Notes: generated from the sequence alone by a model not told the origin. A stretch of DNA of 64,000 bases from Glaciihabitans sp. INWT7 (GCF_014217685.1 NZ_CP043653.1:1926419-1990418); one strand, 5' to 3'; counted from the stretch's first letter, positions 1-8,041 are shown. Translations and numbers: made by a program.

Positions 1-2
1 AT

Positions 3-260
3 CCGTTCCTCGCTTGTTCGTTCTGGCTGGTCGAGCAGTACGCCCGCAGCGGCCGGGTCTCCGATGCGCGCACCCTGATGGATCGCCTGGTGAGCTTCTG
101 CAACGATCTCGGGCTGCTCAGCGAGGAGTACGACGTCGCGGGGTCGCGCCAGGTGGGAAACACCCCGCAGGCACTCTCCCACCTCGCGCTGGTGCGTGCG
201 GCCGATGCCATCGCCGAGGCGAGCGCTGAGGCCACACCGAGCAGCAGGGCCGGAGCCTAG
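3..260 (+). CDS. Glycoside hydrolase family 15 protein, C-terminal fragment
   Basis: Only the last 85 residues lie in the window; the frame is open at the left edge. The segment runs from PFLACSFWLVEQYARSG through LLSEEYD to NTPQALSHLALV, the usual end of the GH15 (alpha/alpha)6 barrel of bacterial glucoamylases and trehalases. These hydrolyse alpha-glucosidic bonds, releasing glucose. The catalytic half is outside the window, so trehalase cannot be told from glucoamylase. The stop overlaps the stop of the convergent hydrolase gene by 4 bases. Confidence 0.85.
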   Translation, partial: PFLACSFWLVEQYARSGRVSDARTLMDRLVSFCNDLGLLSEEYDVAGSRQVGNTPQALSHLALVRAADAIAEASAEATPSSRAGA

Positions 261-1000
261 CTCTTCTTCGCGAGATGCTCGCCGAAGAACGCGTCGATTC
301 GCGTCCACGCGTCGGCAGCAGCCTCCGGGTTCGGACCCGCCCCGAGAATGCGCTTCATGATGAAGCGGAGTGCGGGTGGTCCGCTCTCTTCGTCGTTGAG
401 GAATGAGTGCCCCGCCTCGGGATACTCCTTCACATCGTGGTCGATTCCGAGCCGGGTGAGCGAGTCCTCGAGCTGCTGGGCCGCACCCTTCAGCGAATTG
501 TCCTTACCGCCGTAGCTGCCGATGATCGGGCAGGCGCCGACGAGTGACTCGTCGAGGGGTTTGTGCAGCCGGCCGTAGTTGGCCGAAGCGGCCCCGAAGC
601 CGAGGCTGGCGGCGGCGAGCGCGAAGCCACCGCCCATGCAGAATCCGATGATGCCGACCTCGCCCGTGCACTCCTCGCGCGCGATGAGCAACTGCCTGGC
701 CGACTCGATGTCGGCGAAGGAGCGGCCGCTGCCGGCGCTGAGCTCACGGAAGGTCTGGTTCAGGCACTTGCGAGCCCCGCCCTCGGTGAAGAGATCGGGC
801 ATCAACGCGATGTACCCGGCCCGGGCGAAGCGCTCGGCCTGGCGTCGCATCACGTCGTTGATGCCGAAGGCCTCATGCACCAGCACGACTCCCGGCCACG
901 GTCCTTCTCCAGCGGGCAGGACCAACTCCCCGGTGAGCCCGGCGCTCGCCCCGGCGAGACCGGGGATGTCGATGGTGTGGACTGCGCTGGTCTCGGGCAT
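257..1000 (-). CDS. Dienelactone hydrolase family protein
   Basis: Cytoplasmic alpha/beta hydrolase of 247 residues, a normal length for the DLH family. The nucleophile is Cys121 in GFCMGG, with Asp167 in GGKD and His198 in EAGHSF completing the Cys-Asp-His triad of dienelactone hydrolases. VLVHEAFG near residue 40 is the oxyanion strand. Family members open lactone rings in aromatic catabolism, but many paralogues have unknown esters as substrates, and no ring-cleavage genes lie nearby. The start is ATG with AGGAG about 7 nt upstream. It overlaps the preceding convergent gene by 4 bases. Confidence 0.9.
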   Translation of the reverse strand: MPETSAVHTIDIPGLAGASAGLTGELVLPAGEGPWPGVVLVHEAFGINDVMRRQAERFARAGYIALMPDLFTEGGARKCLNQTFRELSAGSGRSFADIESARQLLIAREECTGEVGIIGFCMGGGFALAAASLGFGAASANYGRLHKPLDESLVGACPIIGSYGGKDNSLKGAAQQLEDSLTRLGIDHDVKEYPEAGHSFLNDEESGPPALRFIMKRILGAGPNPEAAADAWTRIDAFFGEHLAKKS

Positions 1001-1060
1001 TGCTCTCCTGTGTGGTGCTCGGGCGGGATGTTGGTCGGACGGCTGAAGGCGGGGCGGTGC

Positions 1061-1921
1061 TCAGACCGCTGCTGTCAGCTCCGTGAACTCATCATCGGTC
1101 AATTCGAGAGCCGCTGCCGCCACATTGTCCGCGAGATGATCGAGGCTCGACGTGCCGGGGATCGGCAGAAGCACCGGCGAGCGCTTGAGCAGCCAGGCGA
1201 GAGCGAGCTGGGAGGGCGAGGCGCCGTGCTTCTGTGCCAGTGCATCGAGCGGGCCGCCCGACTGAGCGAGCTTGCCGGTGGCCAGCGGGAACCACGGGAT
1301 GAAGGCGATGTCGTTGGCGGTCGCGAACTCCAGCAGCGGCTCGGCATCGCGATGGGCCAGGTTGAACAGGTTCTGCACCGAGACGATGGTCGCGAGCTCC
1401 TGCGCGGCCACCAGCTCGTCGACACTCACCTCCGACAATCCGAGGTGCCGGATCTTGCCCTCGGCCTGAAGTGCCACGAGCTCCCCCAGTTGGTCCTCGA
1501 GAGCGACCGTCGGGTCGATCCGGTGCAGCTGGAGCAGATCGATGCGCTCGAGGCCCAGGTGGCGCAGGCTCAGCTCCACCTGCTGGCGCAGGTATTCCGG
1601 CCGCCCCACCGGAATCCACTGGTTCGGGCCCTGGCGCGTGAAGCCGACCTTGGTGGCGATCACCAGATCATCGGCATAGGGATGCAGCGCCTCCTTGATC
1701 AGCAGGTCGGCGACCTCCGGGCCGTAGGCATCCGCAGTGTCGATCAGCGTCACCCCGAGCTCGACGGCCCGGCGCAAGACCTTCACCGCGTTCTGCGGAT
1801 CGCGCGACTCTCCCCACACGCCGGCCCCGGGCAACTGCATCACCCCGTATCCGAGTCGGTTGACCGTGAGGTCACCGCCGAGGGCGAAAGTTCCGGATGC
1901 GGACGCGAGAGTAGAAGTCAT
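1061..1921 (-). CDS. Aldo/keto reductase
   Basis: NADPH-dependent carbonyl reductase with a TIM barrel, 286 residues from the ATG at 1921. The AKR tetrad is visible: Asp61 and Tyr66 in DTADAYG, Lys91 in ATKVGF and His133 in LLQLHRID; the C-terminal LPIPGTSS strand binds the cofactor phosphate. The substrate cannot be inferred. A GTG at 1930 in the same frame is possible, but a TACCGT -10 lies 7 nt before the ATG, so a leaderless start at 1921 fits better. It is divergent from the kinase gene, and the kinase-promoter palindrome falls inside its own promoter spacer. Confidence 0.88.
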   Translation of the reverse strand: MTSTLASASGTFALGGDLTVNRLGYGVMQLPGAGVWGESRDPQNAVKVLRRAVELGVTLIDTADAYGPEVADLLIKEALHPYADDLVIATKVGFTRQGPNQWIPVGRPEYLRQQVELSLRHLGLERIDLLQLHRIDPTVALEDQLGELVALQAEGKIRHLGLSEVSVDELVAAQELATIVSVQNLFNLAHRDAEPLLEFATANDIAFIPWFPLATGKLAQSGGPLDALAQKHGASPSQLALAWLLKRSPVLLPIPGTSSLDHLADNVAAAALELTDDEFTELTAAV

Positions 1922-1928
1922 TATCGTC

Positions 1929-1934
1929 ACGGTA
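1929..1934 (-). promoter_or_regulatory. -10 element of the aldo/keto reductase gene
   Basis: Read on the minus strand this is TACCGT, 7 nt before the ATG at 1921, so transcription would begin at or next to the start codon. No Shine-Dalgarno sequence is present. Confidence 0.45.
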
Positions 1935-1940
1935 CGCGCG

Positions 1941-1956
1941 TGAGACCTCTCTCATC
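1941..1956. promoter_or_regulatory. Palindromic operator between aldo/keto reductase and histidine kinase
   Basis: TGAGA, spacer CCTC, then TCTCATC. It lies about 28 bases before the kinase -10 and inside the divergent aldo/keto reductase promoter. The 11-base word CTCTCATCTTG here (1949-1959) recurs exactly at 4819-4829 upstream of the secreted-protein gene, where the inverted repeat is longer. The likely binder is the OmpR-type regulator encoded at 3435-4091 (inference). Confidence 0.6.
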
Positions 1957-1983
1957 TTGGAAGTAGCTGGGTAAGGTCTCCTC

Positions 1984-1989
1984 GATAAT
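1984..1989 (+). promoter_or_regulatory. -10 element of the histidine kinase operon
   Basis: GATAAT, followed by six bases (GAGGGG) and the ATG at 1996. This spacing puts the transcript start at the start codon, so the mRNA is probably leaderless, although GAGGGG could also act as a close ribosome site. Confidence 0.5.
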
Positions 1990-1995
1990 GAGGGG

Positions 1996-3438
1996 ATGAC
2001 CCGCCGCCGCACCATCACCGTGTCGGTGCGCGTGCGCATCCTCGCCGCGATGCTCGTGGTGGCCGCCGCCGGAATGACGGTGGCCGGGGGCACGGCCTTT
2101 CTGGTTCAACGGCAGCGTGTGCTCGCCCAGGTCGATACGCGACTCGAAGACACGGCAAGTCGACTCCGCACGATCGCCGCAGACAAGGAGTACGCGAGCA
2201 TCCGAGAGCTGCTGACCGCAGCGATCCAGCAGATCACCCCCGACACCAACGAGGGCATTCTGGGGATCATCGATGGCAAGCCGGCGGTAGTTCCCGGCAG
2301 CCAGGTCGGTGTGTCTCTGGAGAACCAGACGGCGTTCATCACACGGATCAACCGGGAGACTCGACCCGGGGCGGTGGTTCTCGGCACAGATGTGGGCCCG
2401 CGCGGCGCCTTGCGCTACCTCGCTGTGCCGGTGCGGGCGAGTGGCGACGGCGCCACCGGCGTCTACGTGGCCGCCTATAGCATCGACGCGGAACTGCTGC
2501 CGATCGCCGGCGGCTTCCAGACCTTCCTTCTGGTGGCGGCCGCTGCGCTGGTCGCGGTCGGTCTCGTCGGATGGTTCGTGGCCGGCCGACTGCTGAAGCC
2601 GCTGCGATTCCTGCGCGACACGGCGCGACGCATCACCGGATCAGACCTGGTCGAACGCATCCCGGTGGCGGGCGGGGACGACGTCTCTGAACTCACTGTG
2701 ACCGTCAACGAGATGCTCGACCGCCTTCAGACCTCGCTCGAAGGCCAGCGGCAGTTGCTCGACGATGTGGGTCACGAGCTCAAGACGCCGATCACGATCG
2801 TGCGCGGGCAACTTGAGCTGCTGGATGTCGGTGACGCTACGCAGGTGGCAGAGATCCGTACCCTGGTGATCGACGAGTTGGATCGCATGAATCTCCTCGT
2901 CGCGGACATCTCGCTCCTTGCCTCCGTTCAACGCCTGTCCGGAGTGACGATCGAGGCCACCGACGTGCGAAACCTCACCGAGACGGTGTACCGCAAACTG
3001 TCGGCGATCCCGGGGAGGGACTGGAGACTCATGGAGACTGCGGACGCGGTCGCCGAGCTCGATCCCGCTCGGATCACGCAGGCGTGGATTCAGCTCGCGT
3101 CCAATGCGAATCGTCATGGCACGCCCGGGCTACCGATCGAGATCGGCAGCAGGGTGGTCGAAGACCTCGGCGAGGAGTTCCTGGAACTCTGGGTGACCGA
3201 TTTCGGACCGGGGATCGCCCCGGAGGCCCATGAGCGCATCTTCGAGCGATTCCGCCGCGAGGGAGAGGGCCGGGGTGAGAGTGGTGCGGGCCTCGGACTC
3301 GCCATCGTCACGACGATCCTCCACGCGCACCGCGGGGTGGTCCGCCTGGAGAGCGCGCCGGCGATCGGATCCACCTTCACCCTCGAGCTGCCGCTCGGAC
3401 CGGCGCTGCCCGGCGAAACCTCGGAGGAACAGGAATGA
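1996..3438 (+). CDS. Two-component sensor histidine kinase
   Basis: Membrane sensor kinase of 480 residues. Order: transmembrane helix at about 13-36, an extracytoplasmic sensor loop to about 172, second helix at 174-198, HAMP linker to about 250, HisKA with the phosphorylated His260 in DVGHELKTPITI, then an HATPase domain with the N-box (SNANRHG), DFGPGIAPE and GAGLGLAIV. It autophosphorylates and passes phosphate to the regulator encoded next, whose ATG overlaps its stop codon (ATGA). Here the kinase gene comes first, the reverse of the commoner order. The ligand is unknown. Confidence 0.93.
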   Translation: MTRRRTITVSVRVRILAAMLVVAAAGMTVAGGTAFLVQRQRVLAQVDTRLEDTASRLRTIAADKEYASIRELLTAAIQQITPDTNEGILGIIDGKPAVVPGSQVGVSLENQTAFITRINRETRPGAVVLGTDVGPRGALRYLAVPVRASGDGATGVYVAAYSIDAELLPIAGGFQTFLLVAAAALVAVGLVGWFVAGRLLKPLRFLRDTARRITGSDLVERIPVAGGDDVSELTVTVNEMLDRLQTSLEGQRQLLDDVGHELKTPITIVRGQLELLDVGDATQVAEIRTLVIDELDRMNLLVADISLLASVQRLSGVTIEATDVRNLTETVYRKLSAIPGRDWRLMETADAVAELDPARITQAWIQLASNANRHGTPGLPIEIGSRVVEDLGEEFLELWVTDFGPGIAPEAHERIFERFRREGEGRGESGAGLGLAIVTTILHAHRGVVRLESAPAIGSTFTLELPLGPALPGETSEEQE

Positions 3439-4091
3439 GCGGGATTCTCATCGCCGAAGACGAGGAGCGCATCTCCTCGTTCATCGAAAAGGGCCTGAGG
3501 GCGGCGGGCTACACCTCGCACGTGGTGGCGAACGGCGGCGATGCTCTCGACTTCGCCTCGTCAGGGTCATTCGACCTCCTCGTGCTCGACATCGGGGTTC
3601 CCGGCCTCGACGGATTCGAGGTGCTGCGTCGACTCCGGTCTTCCGGCTCCAGCATTCCCGTCATCATCCTCACCGCGCGCGATTCCGGTGCCGACACGGT
3701 CGCGGCACTCGAGAGCGGGGCGAACGATTACATGTCGAAGCCGTTCCGGTTCGACGAATTGCTCGCGCGCATCCGACTCCGCGCGCAGGATGCCGTGCCA
3801 GCCGATCGATCGGTGCTCTCGCACGGCGACCTCAGCCTCGACACCCGCACCCGACGCGCGACCATCGGGTCGCGAACCGTGGATCTCTCCGCGCGCGAAT
3901 TCGGTCTCGCCGAGGAGTTCCTGCGGCATCCCGACCAGGTTCTCAGCCGGGAGCAGTTGCTCAGCCGTGTGTGGGGATTCGACTTCGACCCCGGCTCGAA
4001 TGTCGTGGACGTGTACGTGCGCTACCTCCGGGCCAAATTCGGTCCGGAGCGCATAGAAACGGTGCGCGGGATGGGCTACCGGTTGAGGTAG
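3435..4091 (+). CDS. OmpR/PhoB-family response regulator
   Basis: DNA-binding response regulator, 218 residues. The receiver domain carries the acidic pair (Glu8, Asp9), the phosphoacceptor Asp52, Thr80 and Lys102 (SKPF). The C-terminal winged helix ends with the family signature VVDVYVRYLRAKFG and VRGMGYRLR. Translation is coupled to the kinase by a 4-base overlap. The shared inverted repeat at the kinase promoter and in front of the secreted protein at 4127-4681 makes those two units its likely regulon, with autoregulation. Confidence 0.94.
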   Translation: MSGILIAEDEERISSFIEKGLRAAGYTSHVVANGGDALDFASSGSFDLLVLDIGVPGLDGFEVLRRLRSSGSSIPVIILTARDSGADTVAALESGANDYMSKPFRFDELLARIRLRAQDAVPADRSVLSHGDLSLDTRTRRATIGSRTVDLSAREFGLAEEFLRHPDQVLSREQLLSRVWGFDFDPGSNVVDVYVRYLRAKFGPERIETVRGMGYRLR

Positions 4092-4106
4092 GGCATCCCG
4101 CGCACC
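4061..4106. terminator. Long hairpin over the response-regulator stop codon
   Basis: GGTGCGCGGGATG at 4061-4073 and its exact reverse complement at 4094-4106 form a 13-bp stem with a 20-base loop that contains the stop codon. It lies between convergent genes, so it could end transcription in both directions. There is no U tract, so it is a candidate only. Confidence 0.45.
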
Positions 4107-4126
4107 TGGCTGGGCCGACCGTGCTG

Positions 4127-4681
4127 TTAGTGGTGCGCGCCGGTGTCGCCCGAACCGCCACCGCTGCCACCACCGCCCGGCGAACCGCTCTTGCCGGAGC
4201 CTCCACTTCCCGAAGTGGAGCCCGATCCGCTGGTTCCCGAACCTGAATCGCCCAACCCGCCTGTGCCGCCAGAGGATGTGCCACCAGACACTTCCGTGCC
4301 GTGGCGGGAATCATCGGTACCGCTGTCACCGCTGCGGGTGTCACCGCTCGTGCTTTCTCCGTTGCCCTGGTCTTCGTCACCGGGGCCGTTTTGCGCACCC
4401 TCGTCGTCACCGCTGCGATCTGACCCGTCGTCGTCGACGTTGATCGGTGGCGCCGGAGCGACCGTCGTCGTGCCGCTCGGACCGTTCGACTTGTCGTCGG
4501 TCGCGGATGCGGTCGGAGACGGGTTCGAGTTGCCCGTCGTCACGGGGGCGATGCCCTGCACAACACCGGCGCGGTCCGCGACGGTGAGGCTGCCTGCGAC
4601 CGCGGCAGCCCCGGCCGAACCGAGAGCAAACACTCCGAGGGTGACGACACCGGTCAGGACGATCTTTCGCGAGATGTTCAT
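4127..4681 (-). CDS. Secreted Ser/Gly/Asp-rich low-complexity protein
   Basis: A 184-residue protein. The N-terminus MNISRKIVLTGVVTLGVF has a basic start and hydrophobic core ending near AGAAAVAG, a signal peptide or single anchor. Then comes an acidic, Ser/Thr/Pro-rich stretch with NVDDDGSDRSGDDEG, and a Gly/Ser tail ending in AHH. No known domain is recognisable. ATG 4681 is chosen because AAAGGAG lies about 7 nt upstream; the frame is open further up but without a ribosome site. It sits convergent to the two-component genes and shares their operator, so it is probably the output of that system, perhaps an envelope or metal-binding polymer (speculative). Confidence 0.7.
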   Translation of the reverse strand: MNISRKIVLTGVVTLGVFALGSAGAAAVAGSLTVADRAGVVQGIAPVTTGNSNPSPTASATDDKSNGPSGTTTVAPAPPINVDDDGSDRSGDDEGAQNGPGDEDQGNGESTSGDTRSGDSGTDDSRHGTEVSGGTSSGGTGGLGDSGSGTSGSGSTSGSGGSGKSGSPGGGGSGGGSGDTGAHH

Positions 4682-4787
4682 GCCGGTCTCCTTTCGCTCG
4701 TGCGTGTGTCCCGGGGCTGAGCACGGGACTGACTTTTGGTGCGCCTGCGAGGCTACCCGTACGACCTGACCAGTATGGATCGGGGGC

Positions 4788-4826
4788 ATGAGATCCGCAC
4801 GAGAAACGGATGAGAAGGCTCTCATC
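4788..4826. promoter_or_regulatory. Three 11-bp direct repeats plus inverted repeat (response-regulator site)
   Basis: ATGAGA at 4788, ACGAGA at 4799 and ATGAGA at 4810 recur at exactly one DNA turn (11 bp), as expected for OmpR-family regulators. The last copy also forms a perfect inverted repeat: GATGAGA (4809-4815), AGGC, TCTCATC (4820-4826). On the minus strand a CATACT -10 candidate lies at 4777-4772, so the array abuts the -35 region of the secreted-protein gene, a normal place for an activator. Confidence 0.6.
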
Positions 4827-4936
4827 TTGTTCGAGTCCCGGCGACCCCTCCGGAGAGCGGAGTCGTGGTCTCGCCCGGTCGAGAATTCGGGGAGAAAAGC
4901 CCGTGATTCCGGGCAGCGCCGAGGGGATTATGTCCC

Positions 4937-4956
4937 GTGCCCCCAAATTGGGGCAC
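4937..4956. promoter_or_regulatory. 20-base palindrome, possible operator
   Basis: GTGCCCC, six bases (CAAATT), GGGGCAC: perfect 7-bp arms. It lies about 135 bp upstream of the small membrane protein gene and over 110 bp from the secreted-protein promoter. Operator or small hairpin; no cognate regulator can be named. Confidence 0.35.
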
Positions 4957-5041
4957 ATACCGGCTTGCCCCGCGAATGAGGGGCTGATACGGTCACTCTA
5001 TCGATCCGATGTCCCCCTAAAGACGGACAGACCGATACACA

Positions 5042-5062
5042 GTTCATGTACCCGACATGAAC
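5042..5062. promoter_or_regulatory. Perfect palindrome in the leader of the small membrane protein
   Basis: GTTCATGT, ACCCG, ACATGAAC: 8-bp arms with a 5-base spacer, ending 30 bases before the ATG at 5093 and 13 bases before its GAAAGGAA ribosome site. It could be a repressor operator or an RNA hairpin in the leader. Confidence 0.5.
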
Positions 5063-5092
5063 CGTTCCTTACCCGAAAGGAACAGCCAGCAC

Positions 5093-5458
5093 ATGAATGC
5101 TGCGCTTGCTGCCGCGCCCGCGGCGACCGATGCGATTACCCTGCCACTAGTGCTCACTGTCGCTTGTGCGACAGTCGCCCTCGTGGCCATCGCCGTTTTT
5201 GTGAGGCGCTCGCGCCTCGCGGGACGGCTGACCGGAGTGACCGCGGCAGCAAGCGGAGTTTCAGCGGCCGGCATCCTCGCGAGCGCACTGCTCGTGAGTG
5301 TCGCGCTCGGCGGATCTACAGTCGCGTCGGCTGACACCGTCTCCGGAACCGGCATCCCCCAGCCGGGTTTTACGGATTCGTCTGTCACCGTCGTGTCCCC
5401 CACTGTTGGTCCGCCGACCAGCGACGATCTCAGCGGCCCCCAGCTGCCCACCGAGTAG
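5093..5458 (+). CDS. Small two-helix membrane protein of unknown function
   Basis: A 121-residue protein with no recognisable family. Two hydrophobic helices are seen, at about residues 16-37 and 52-76, joined by a short Arg-rich loop (RRSRLAGR); the Ser/Thr/Pro-rich tail after ASADT has no charged clusters and is probably outside the cell. The ATG at 5093 is preferred over one at 5057 because GAAAGGAAC lies about 10 nt before it. A perfect palindrome sits just upstream, so expression is probably controlled. It stands alone, with the next gene about 80 bp away. Confidence 0.6.
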   Translation: MNAALAAAPAATDAITLPLVLTVACATVALVAIAVFVRRSRLAGRLTGVTAAASGVSAAGILASALLVSVALGGSTVASADTVSGTGIPQPGFTDSSVTVVSPTVGPPTSDDLSGPQLPTE

Positions 5459-5529
5459 GTCTCCCCTCGCAATCGCGGTGTGCCCTGGGCTGACGCCGAT
5501 GATCGCACTGGTGAGACTCCGCCTCCGGA

Positions 5530-5535
5530 TACTCT
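5530..5535 (+). promoter_or_regulatory. -10 element of the FUSC-type transporter gene
   Basis: TACTCT, then GGGGGG and the ATG at 5542. The six-base gap suggests a leaderless transcript; the G run could instead act as a very close ribosome site. Confidence 0.35.
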
Positions 5536-5541
5536 GGGGGG

Positions 5542-6579
5542 ATGCGACTGATGGCCTCGCTGCGCGCCTCGTCACGCAGTCCACTGCTCCAGGTGCTCAA
5601 GACCTCCGTCGCCGCGATCATCGCCTGGCTCATCTGCACGGTGACGCTGGGACAGCCGCTTCCGATCTTCGCCGCGATCGCGGCGCTCCTGGTGGTTCAG
5701 CCCAGTGTGAACCAGTCTCTCGCCAAGGGGATCGAACGCAGTGTCGGGGTGATCTTCGGGGTCGTCCTAACCTACGCCGCCGGCATCCTCTTCGGGCACT
5801 CCAGTTGGATCGTTCTCGGGATCATCGTCGTCTCGCTCCTGGTCGCCTGGGCCCTCCGGCTGTCGCCCGGCTCGGCGAACCAGATCCCGATCAGTGCGAT
5901 GCTGGTGATCGCCATCGGTACCAACACACCCGGATACGCGGTCAATCGGGTGATCGAGACGGTGATCGGCGCGATCGTCGGATTGGCGGTGAATGCGATC
6001 ATCGTGCCGCCGGTGCTTCTCACCCCCGCCCACGGAGCGGTCGTCAGACTGGCCGAGAGAGTCGCGGACACTCTCTCCTCCTTCGCAACGGCCCTGCGGA
6101 CTCCGCAAAGCGCACAGGAGCTCGCGGCGATGCTGGCCGCGGCGCGCCAGCTGCCGGCTCTGCGCAATTCGGCGACGGATGCTCTGGTGCGCGCGGACGA
6201 ATCCCTGATGCTCAATCCGCGACGGGCGCGGTATCGCGAGGCTCTGGAGCGCGATCGTGACCTTCTCGACACTCTGGGAATCCTCGTGACCCGGGTGACG
6301 GGCATGGCCAGAGCCCTTCACGACAACTACGACACGGGCCTGGCCGACGATCGGTTCGTCGGCTCGATCGCGCTCGAGCTCGACCGGGCGGCCCACGACC
6401 TGCGCCTTCTCGCGCGGGACTCGCCGAGCACGGAGCCGACGCCGATCACGGCCGAACTCCCCGCGCTCACCGCACCGCTGACGATCGCTCTGCCGGATCC
6501 CGACAACTGGATCCTGGTCGGGTCGCTGCTCGAAGACCTGCGCCGGGTGCGCGAGGTCATCATCGGGGAGGTCGCATGA
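5542..6579 (+). CDS. FUSC/ArAE-family inner-membrane protein
   Basis: A 345-residue membrane protein with about five or six hydrophobic helices in the first 170 residues (VAAIIAWLICTV, IFAAIAALLVVQPS, GVIFGVVLTYAAG, WIVLGIIVVSLLV and others), followed by a long helical cytoplasmic region with many Arg/Glu residues. PLPIFAAIAALLVVQPSVNQS resembles the first half of fusaric-acid resistance and aromatic-acid exporter proteins. It is about half the length of full FUSC proteins, so a dimer is likely. The ATG of the next hydrolase overlaps its stop, so the two are co-translated. Confidence 0.75.
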   Translation: MRLMASLRASSRSPLLQVLKTSVAAIIAWLICTVTLGQPLPIFAAIAALLVVQPSVNQSLAKGIERSVGVIFGVVLTYAAGILFGHSSWIVLGIIVVSLLVAWALRLSPGSANQIPISAMLVIAIGTNTPGYAVNRVIETVIGAIVGLAVNAIIVPPVLLTPAHGAVVRLAERVADTLSSFATALRTPQSAQELAAMLAAARQLPALRNSATDALVRADESLMLNPRRARYREALERDRDLLDTLGILVTRVTGMARALHDNYDTGLADDRFVGSIALELDRAAHDLRLLARDSPSTEPTPITAELPALTAPLTIALPDPDNWILVGSLLEDLRRVREVIIGEVA

Positions 6580-7514
6580 GCATCGTCACTGTCGAGAACT
6601 ACGCGCCGTTCGAACTCCTCTCGGATCCCGCTGCGCTCGGGCTCGCCACCACGACCGTCTCGAGCCCACTCGGAACCTGCGTCGCCCGACATCCGGCGCG
6701 CCGCACCTCGACGCGCGCCACGCTGTTTCTGCACGGGGCCGCCGGGTCGTGGACCACCTGGACCCCGCTGCTGCAGGCGGCGGTCGCCGATCGGATCGAC
6801 CTCGGCGACATCGTGGTCTTCGACCTGCCGGGCTGGGGCGACGCGTCCCTCGCGGAGGGCTCTGTCGACGACCCGGTGTTCGCGATCTGTTCGCTCGTCA
6901 AGGACATGGCCGAGGAACTCGGTTACACGGAATGGGACATCGTGGGCCATTCCCTCGGTGGATTCATCGCCCTCCACATGGCTTCGATCTGGCCACAGGC
7001 CGTGCTCTCGGTGGGGATGGTCTCCGGCACGACATTCTCGATCATCCATTCCGTCGAGCATCCGGTGCGGCGTTTCGGTGAGCTCCCGGGATTCACGATG
7101 CTGTGGCGCGTCATGCAGTTTCTCGCCCTTCTCGGTCGTGCGGGGCCGGCGCTCGTGCGTGGAATCGGCGGGATCGGGCTGCTGCGGCCCGCCACTTTTC
7201 CGCTCTTCCGGCACTGGCGGGCGGTACCGCGATCGCAGGGGCACGCTCTTGCCATCGAGATCCGTCCGAGGTCATTCGCGACAGCCGCCGCCGTGACGAG
7301 GGGATACGACGCGGATTCGCTCTGGTCACGGATCGAGTGCCCGGTGCGCGCGACCAAGGGCGACCGTGACGTGTTCGTCACCCAGGAGGACCTCGACCAT
7401 CTCGGGCGGCTGCTGCCGTCGAGCCTGCGAACGGTCATCCCGGACTGTGGCCATTTCGGTGCGGTCGAACGCCCGCGGGCGGTGCTGAGCGCTCTCGGCT
7501 ATACCGAGGACTGA
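6576..7514 (+). CDS. Alpha/beta hydrolase
   Basis: A 312-residue serine hydrolase. HGAAGSW near residue 53 is the oxyanion loop, Ser126 in VGHSLGG the nucleophile, Asp in KGDRDVFV and His in DCGHFGAVE the likely acid and base. The cap region (residues about 160-230) is helical. The substrate is unknown. The ATG overlaps the stop of the FUSC-type gene by 4 bases, so hydrolysis and export of the same aromatic or ester compound is a reasonable guess (inference). Confidence 0.85.
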   Translation: MSIVTVENYAPFELLSDPAALGLATTTVSSPLGTCVARHPARRTSTRATLFLHGAAGSWTTWTPLLQAAVADRIDLGDIVVFDLPGWGDASLAEGSVDDPVFAICSLVKDMAEELGYTEWDIVGHSLGGFIALHMASIWPQAVLSVGMVSGTTFSIIHSVEHPVRRFGELPGFTMLWRVMQFLALLGRAGPALVRGIGGIGLLRPATFPLFRHWRAVPRSQGHALAIEIRPRSFATAAAVTRGYDADSLWSRIECPVRATKGDRDVFVTQEDLDHLGRLLPSSLRTVIPDCGHFGAVERPRAVLSALGYTED

Positions 7515-7531
7515 GGGCGCACGCCGGCGGG

Positions 7532-8011
7532 TCAGTCGGCGAGTTCGAGCCAGGTGAGGCTCGCGAATTCCTCGTGCGTGAGGCCGAGAGACTCCGACAG
7601 CCCCGCGACCTCGGTGCGGAATGCCAGTGAGTCAGTGCCCTCCCGCAGGACGACATCGACTCCGGCGGGGCTCAGTAACGACTTCGCGAAGCGGATCACC
7701 AGGATGTTCGAGTCCTCGGTCACTCCAGCGACAGCCCAGCGGCTGGTCACGAACCGGAGCAGCCCCGCCCCGCGCCAGACGAAGCCGTCGTGGCGCATCC
7801 GGTCGACGCCGACGATGGTCTTCTCCACCCCGTCCACGCTGGTGTAGCCGACCACGTCATCCAGCACGAGTGGATCGGCAGTCTTCAGGTCGTAGCGGAA
7901 ATGCGGCCGGAGACGGTCACCGCGCAGCCACATGGGGAAGTTGGTGGCACCGACGCGCCAGGTGCCCGGAAGCAGCGCGGCGAGAGCGGCGGCATCCGGT
8001 GCGAGTGGCAT
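7532..8011 (-). CDS. Conserved hypothetical protein, possibly beta-barrel (lipocalin-like)
   Basis: A 159-residue soluble protein without signal peptide or helix. Alternating strands and a start of the type LLPGTWRV recall small lipocalin or nitrobindin-like barrels, but I see no diagnostic heme histidine, so the fold is only a suggestion. ATG 8011 follows a GGAGG only two bases away; an in-frame TTG at 8020 is the alternative. Divergent from the quinone oxidoreductase gene and convergent with the hydrolase. Confidence 0.6.
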   Translation of the reverse strand: MPLAPDAAALAALLPGTWRVGATNFPMWLRGDRLRPHFRYDLKTADPLVLDDVVGYTSVDGVEKTIVGVDRMRHDGFVWRGAGLLRFVTSRWAVAGVTEDSNILVIRFAKSLLSPAGVDVVLREGTDSLAFRTEVAGLSESLGLTHEEFASLTWLELAD

Positions 8012-8041
8012 GACCTCCAACCTAGTTGCAGCGGCTGGGCG

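Larger units (their letters stand above)
4682..5092. other. Intergenic region rich in palindromes (411 bp)
   Basis: No convincing gene is present. Reading left to right it holds the promoter and repeat array of the secreted protein (4788-4826), a 20-base palindrome at 4937-4956, a short GCCCC/GGGGC hairpin at 4967-4984, and a perfect palindrome at 5042-5062 before the small membrane protein. Two divergent promoters with separate regulators are likely. Confidence 0.5.

Noticed and set aside
4143-4769. Pro-rich 208-codon frame
   Set aside because: Complement of the Ser/Gly-rich secreted protein; the minus-strand frame has signal peptide and ribosome site.
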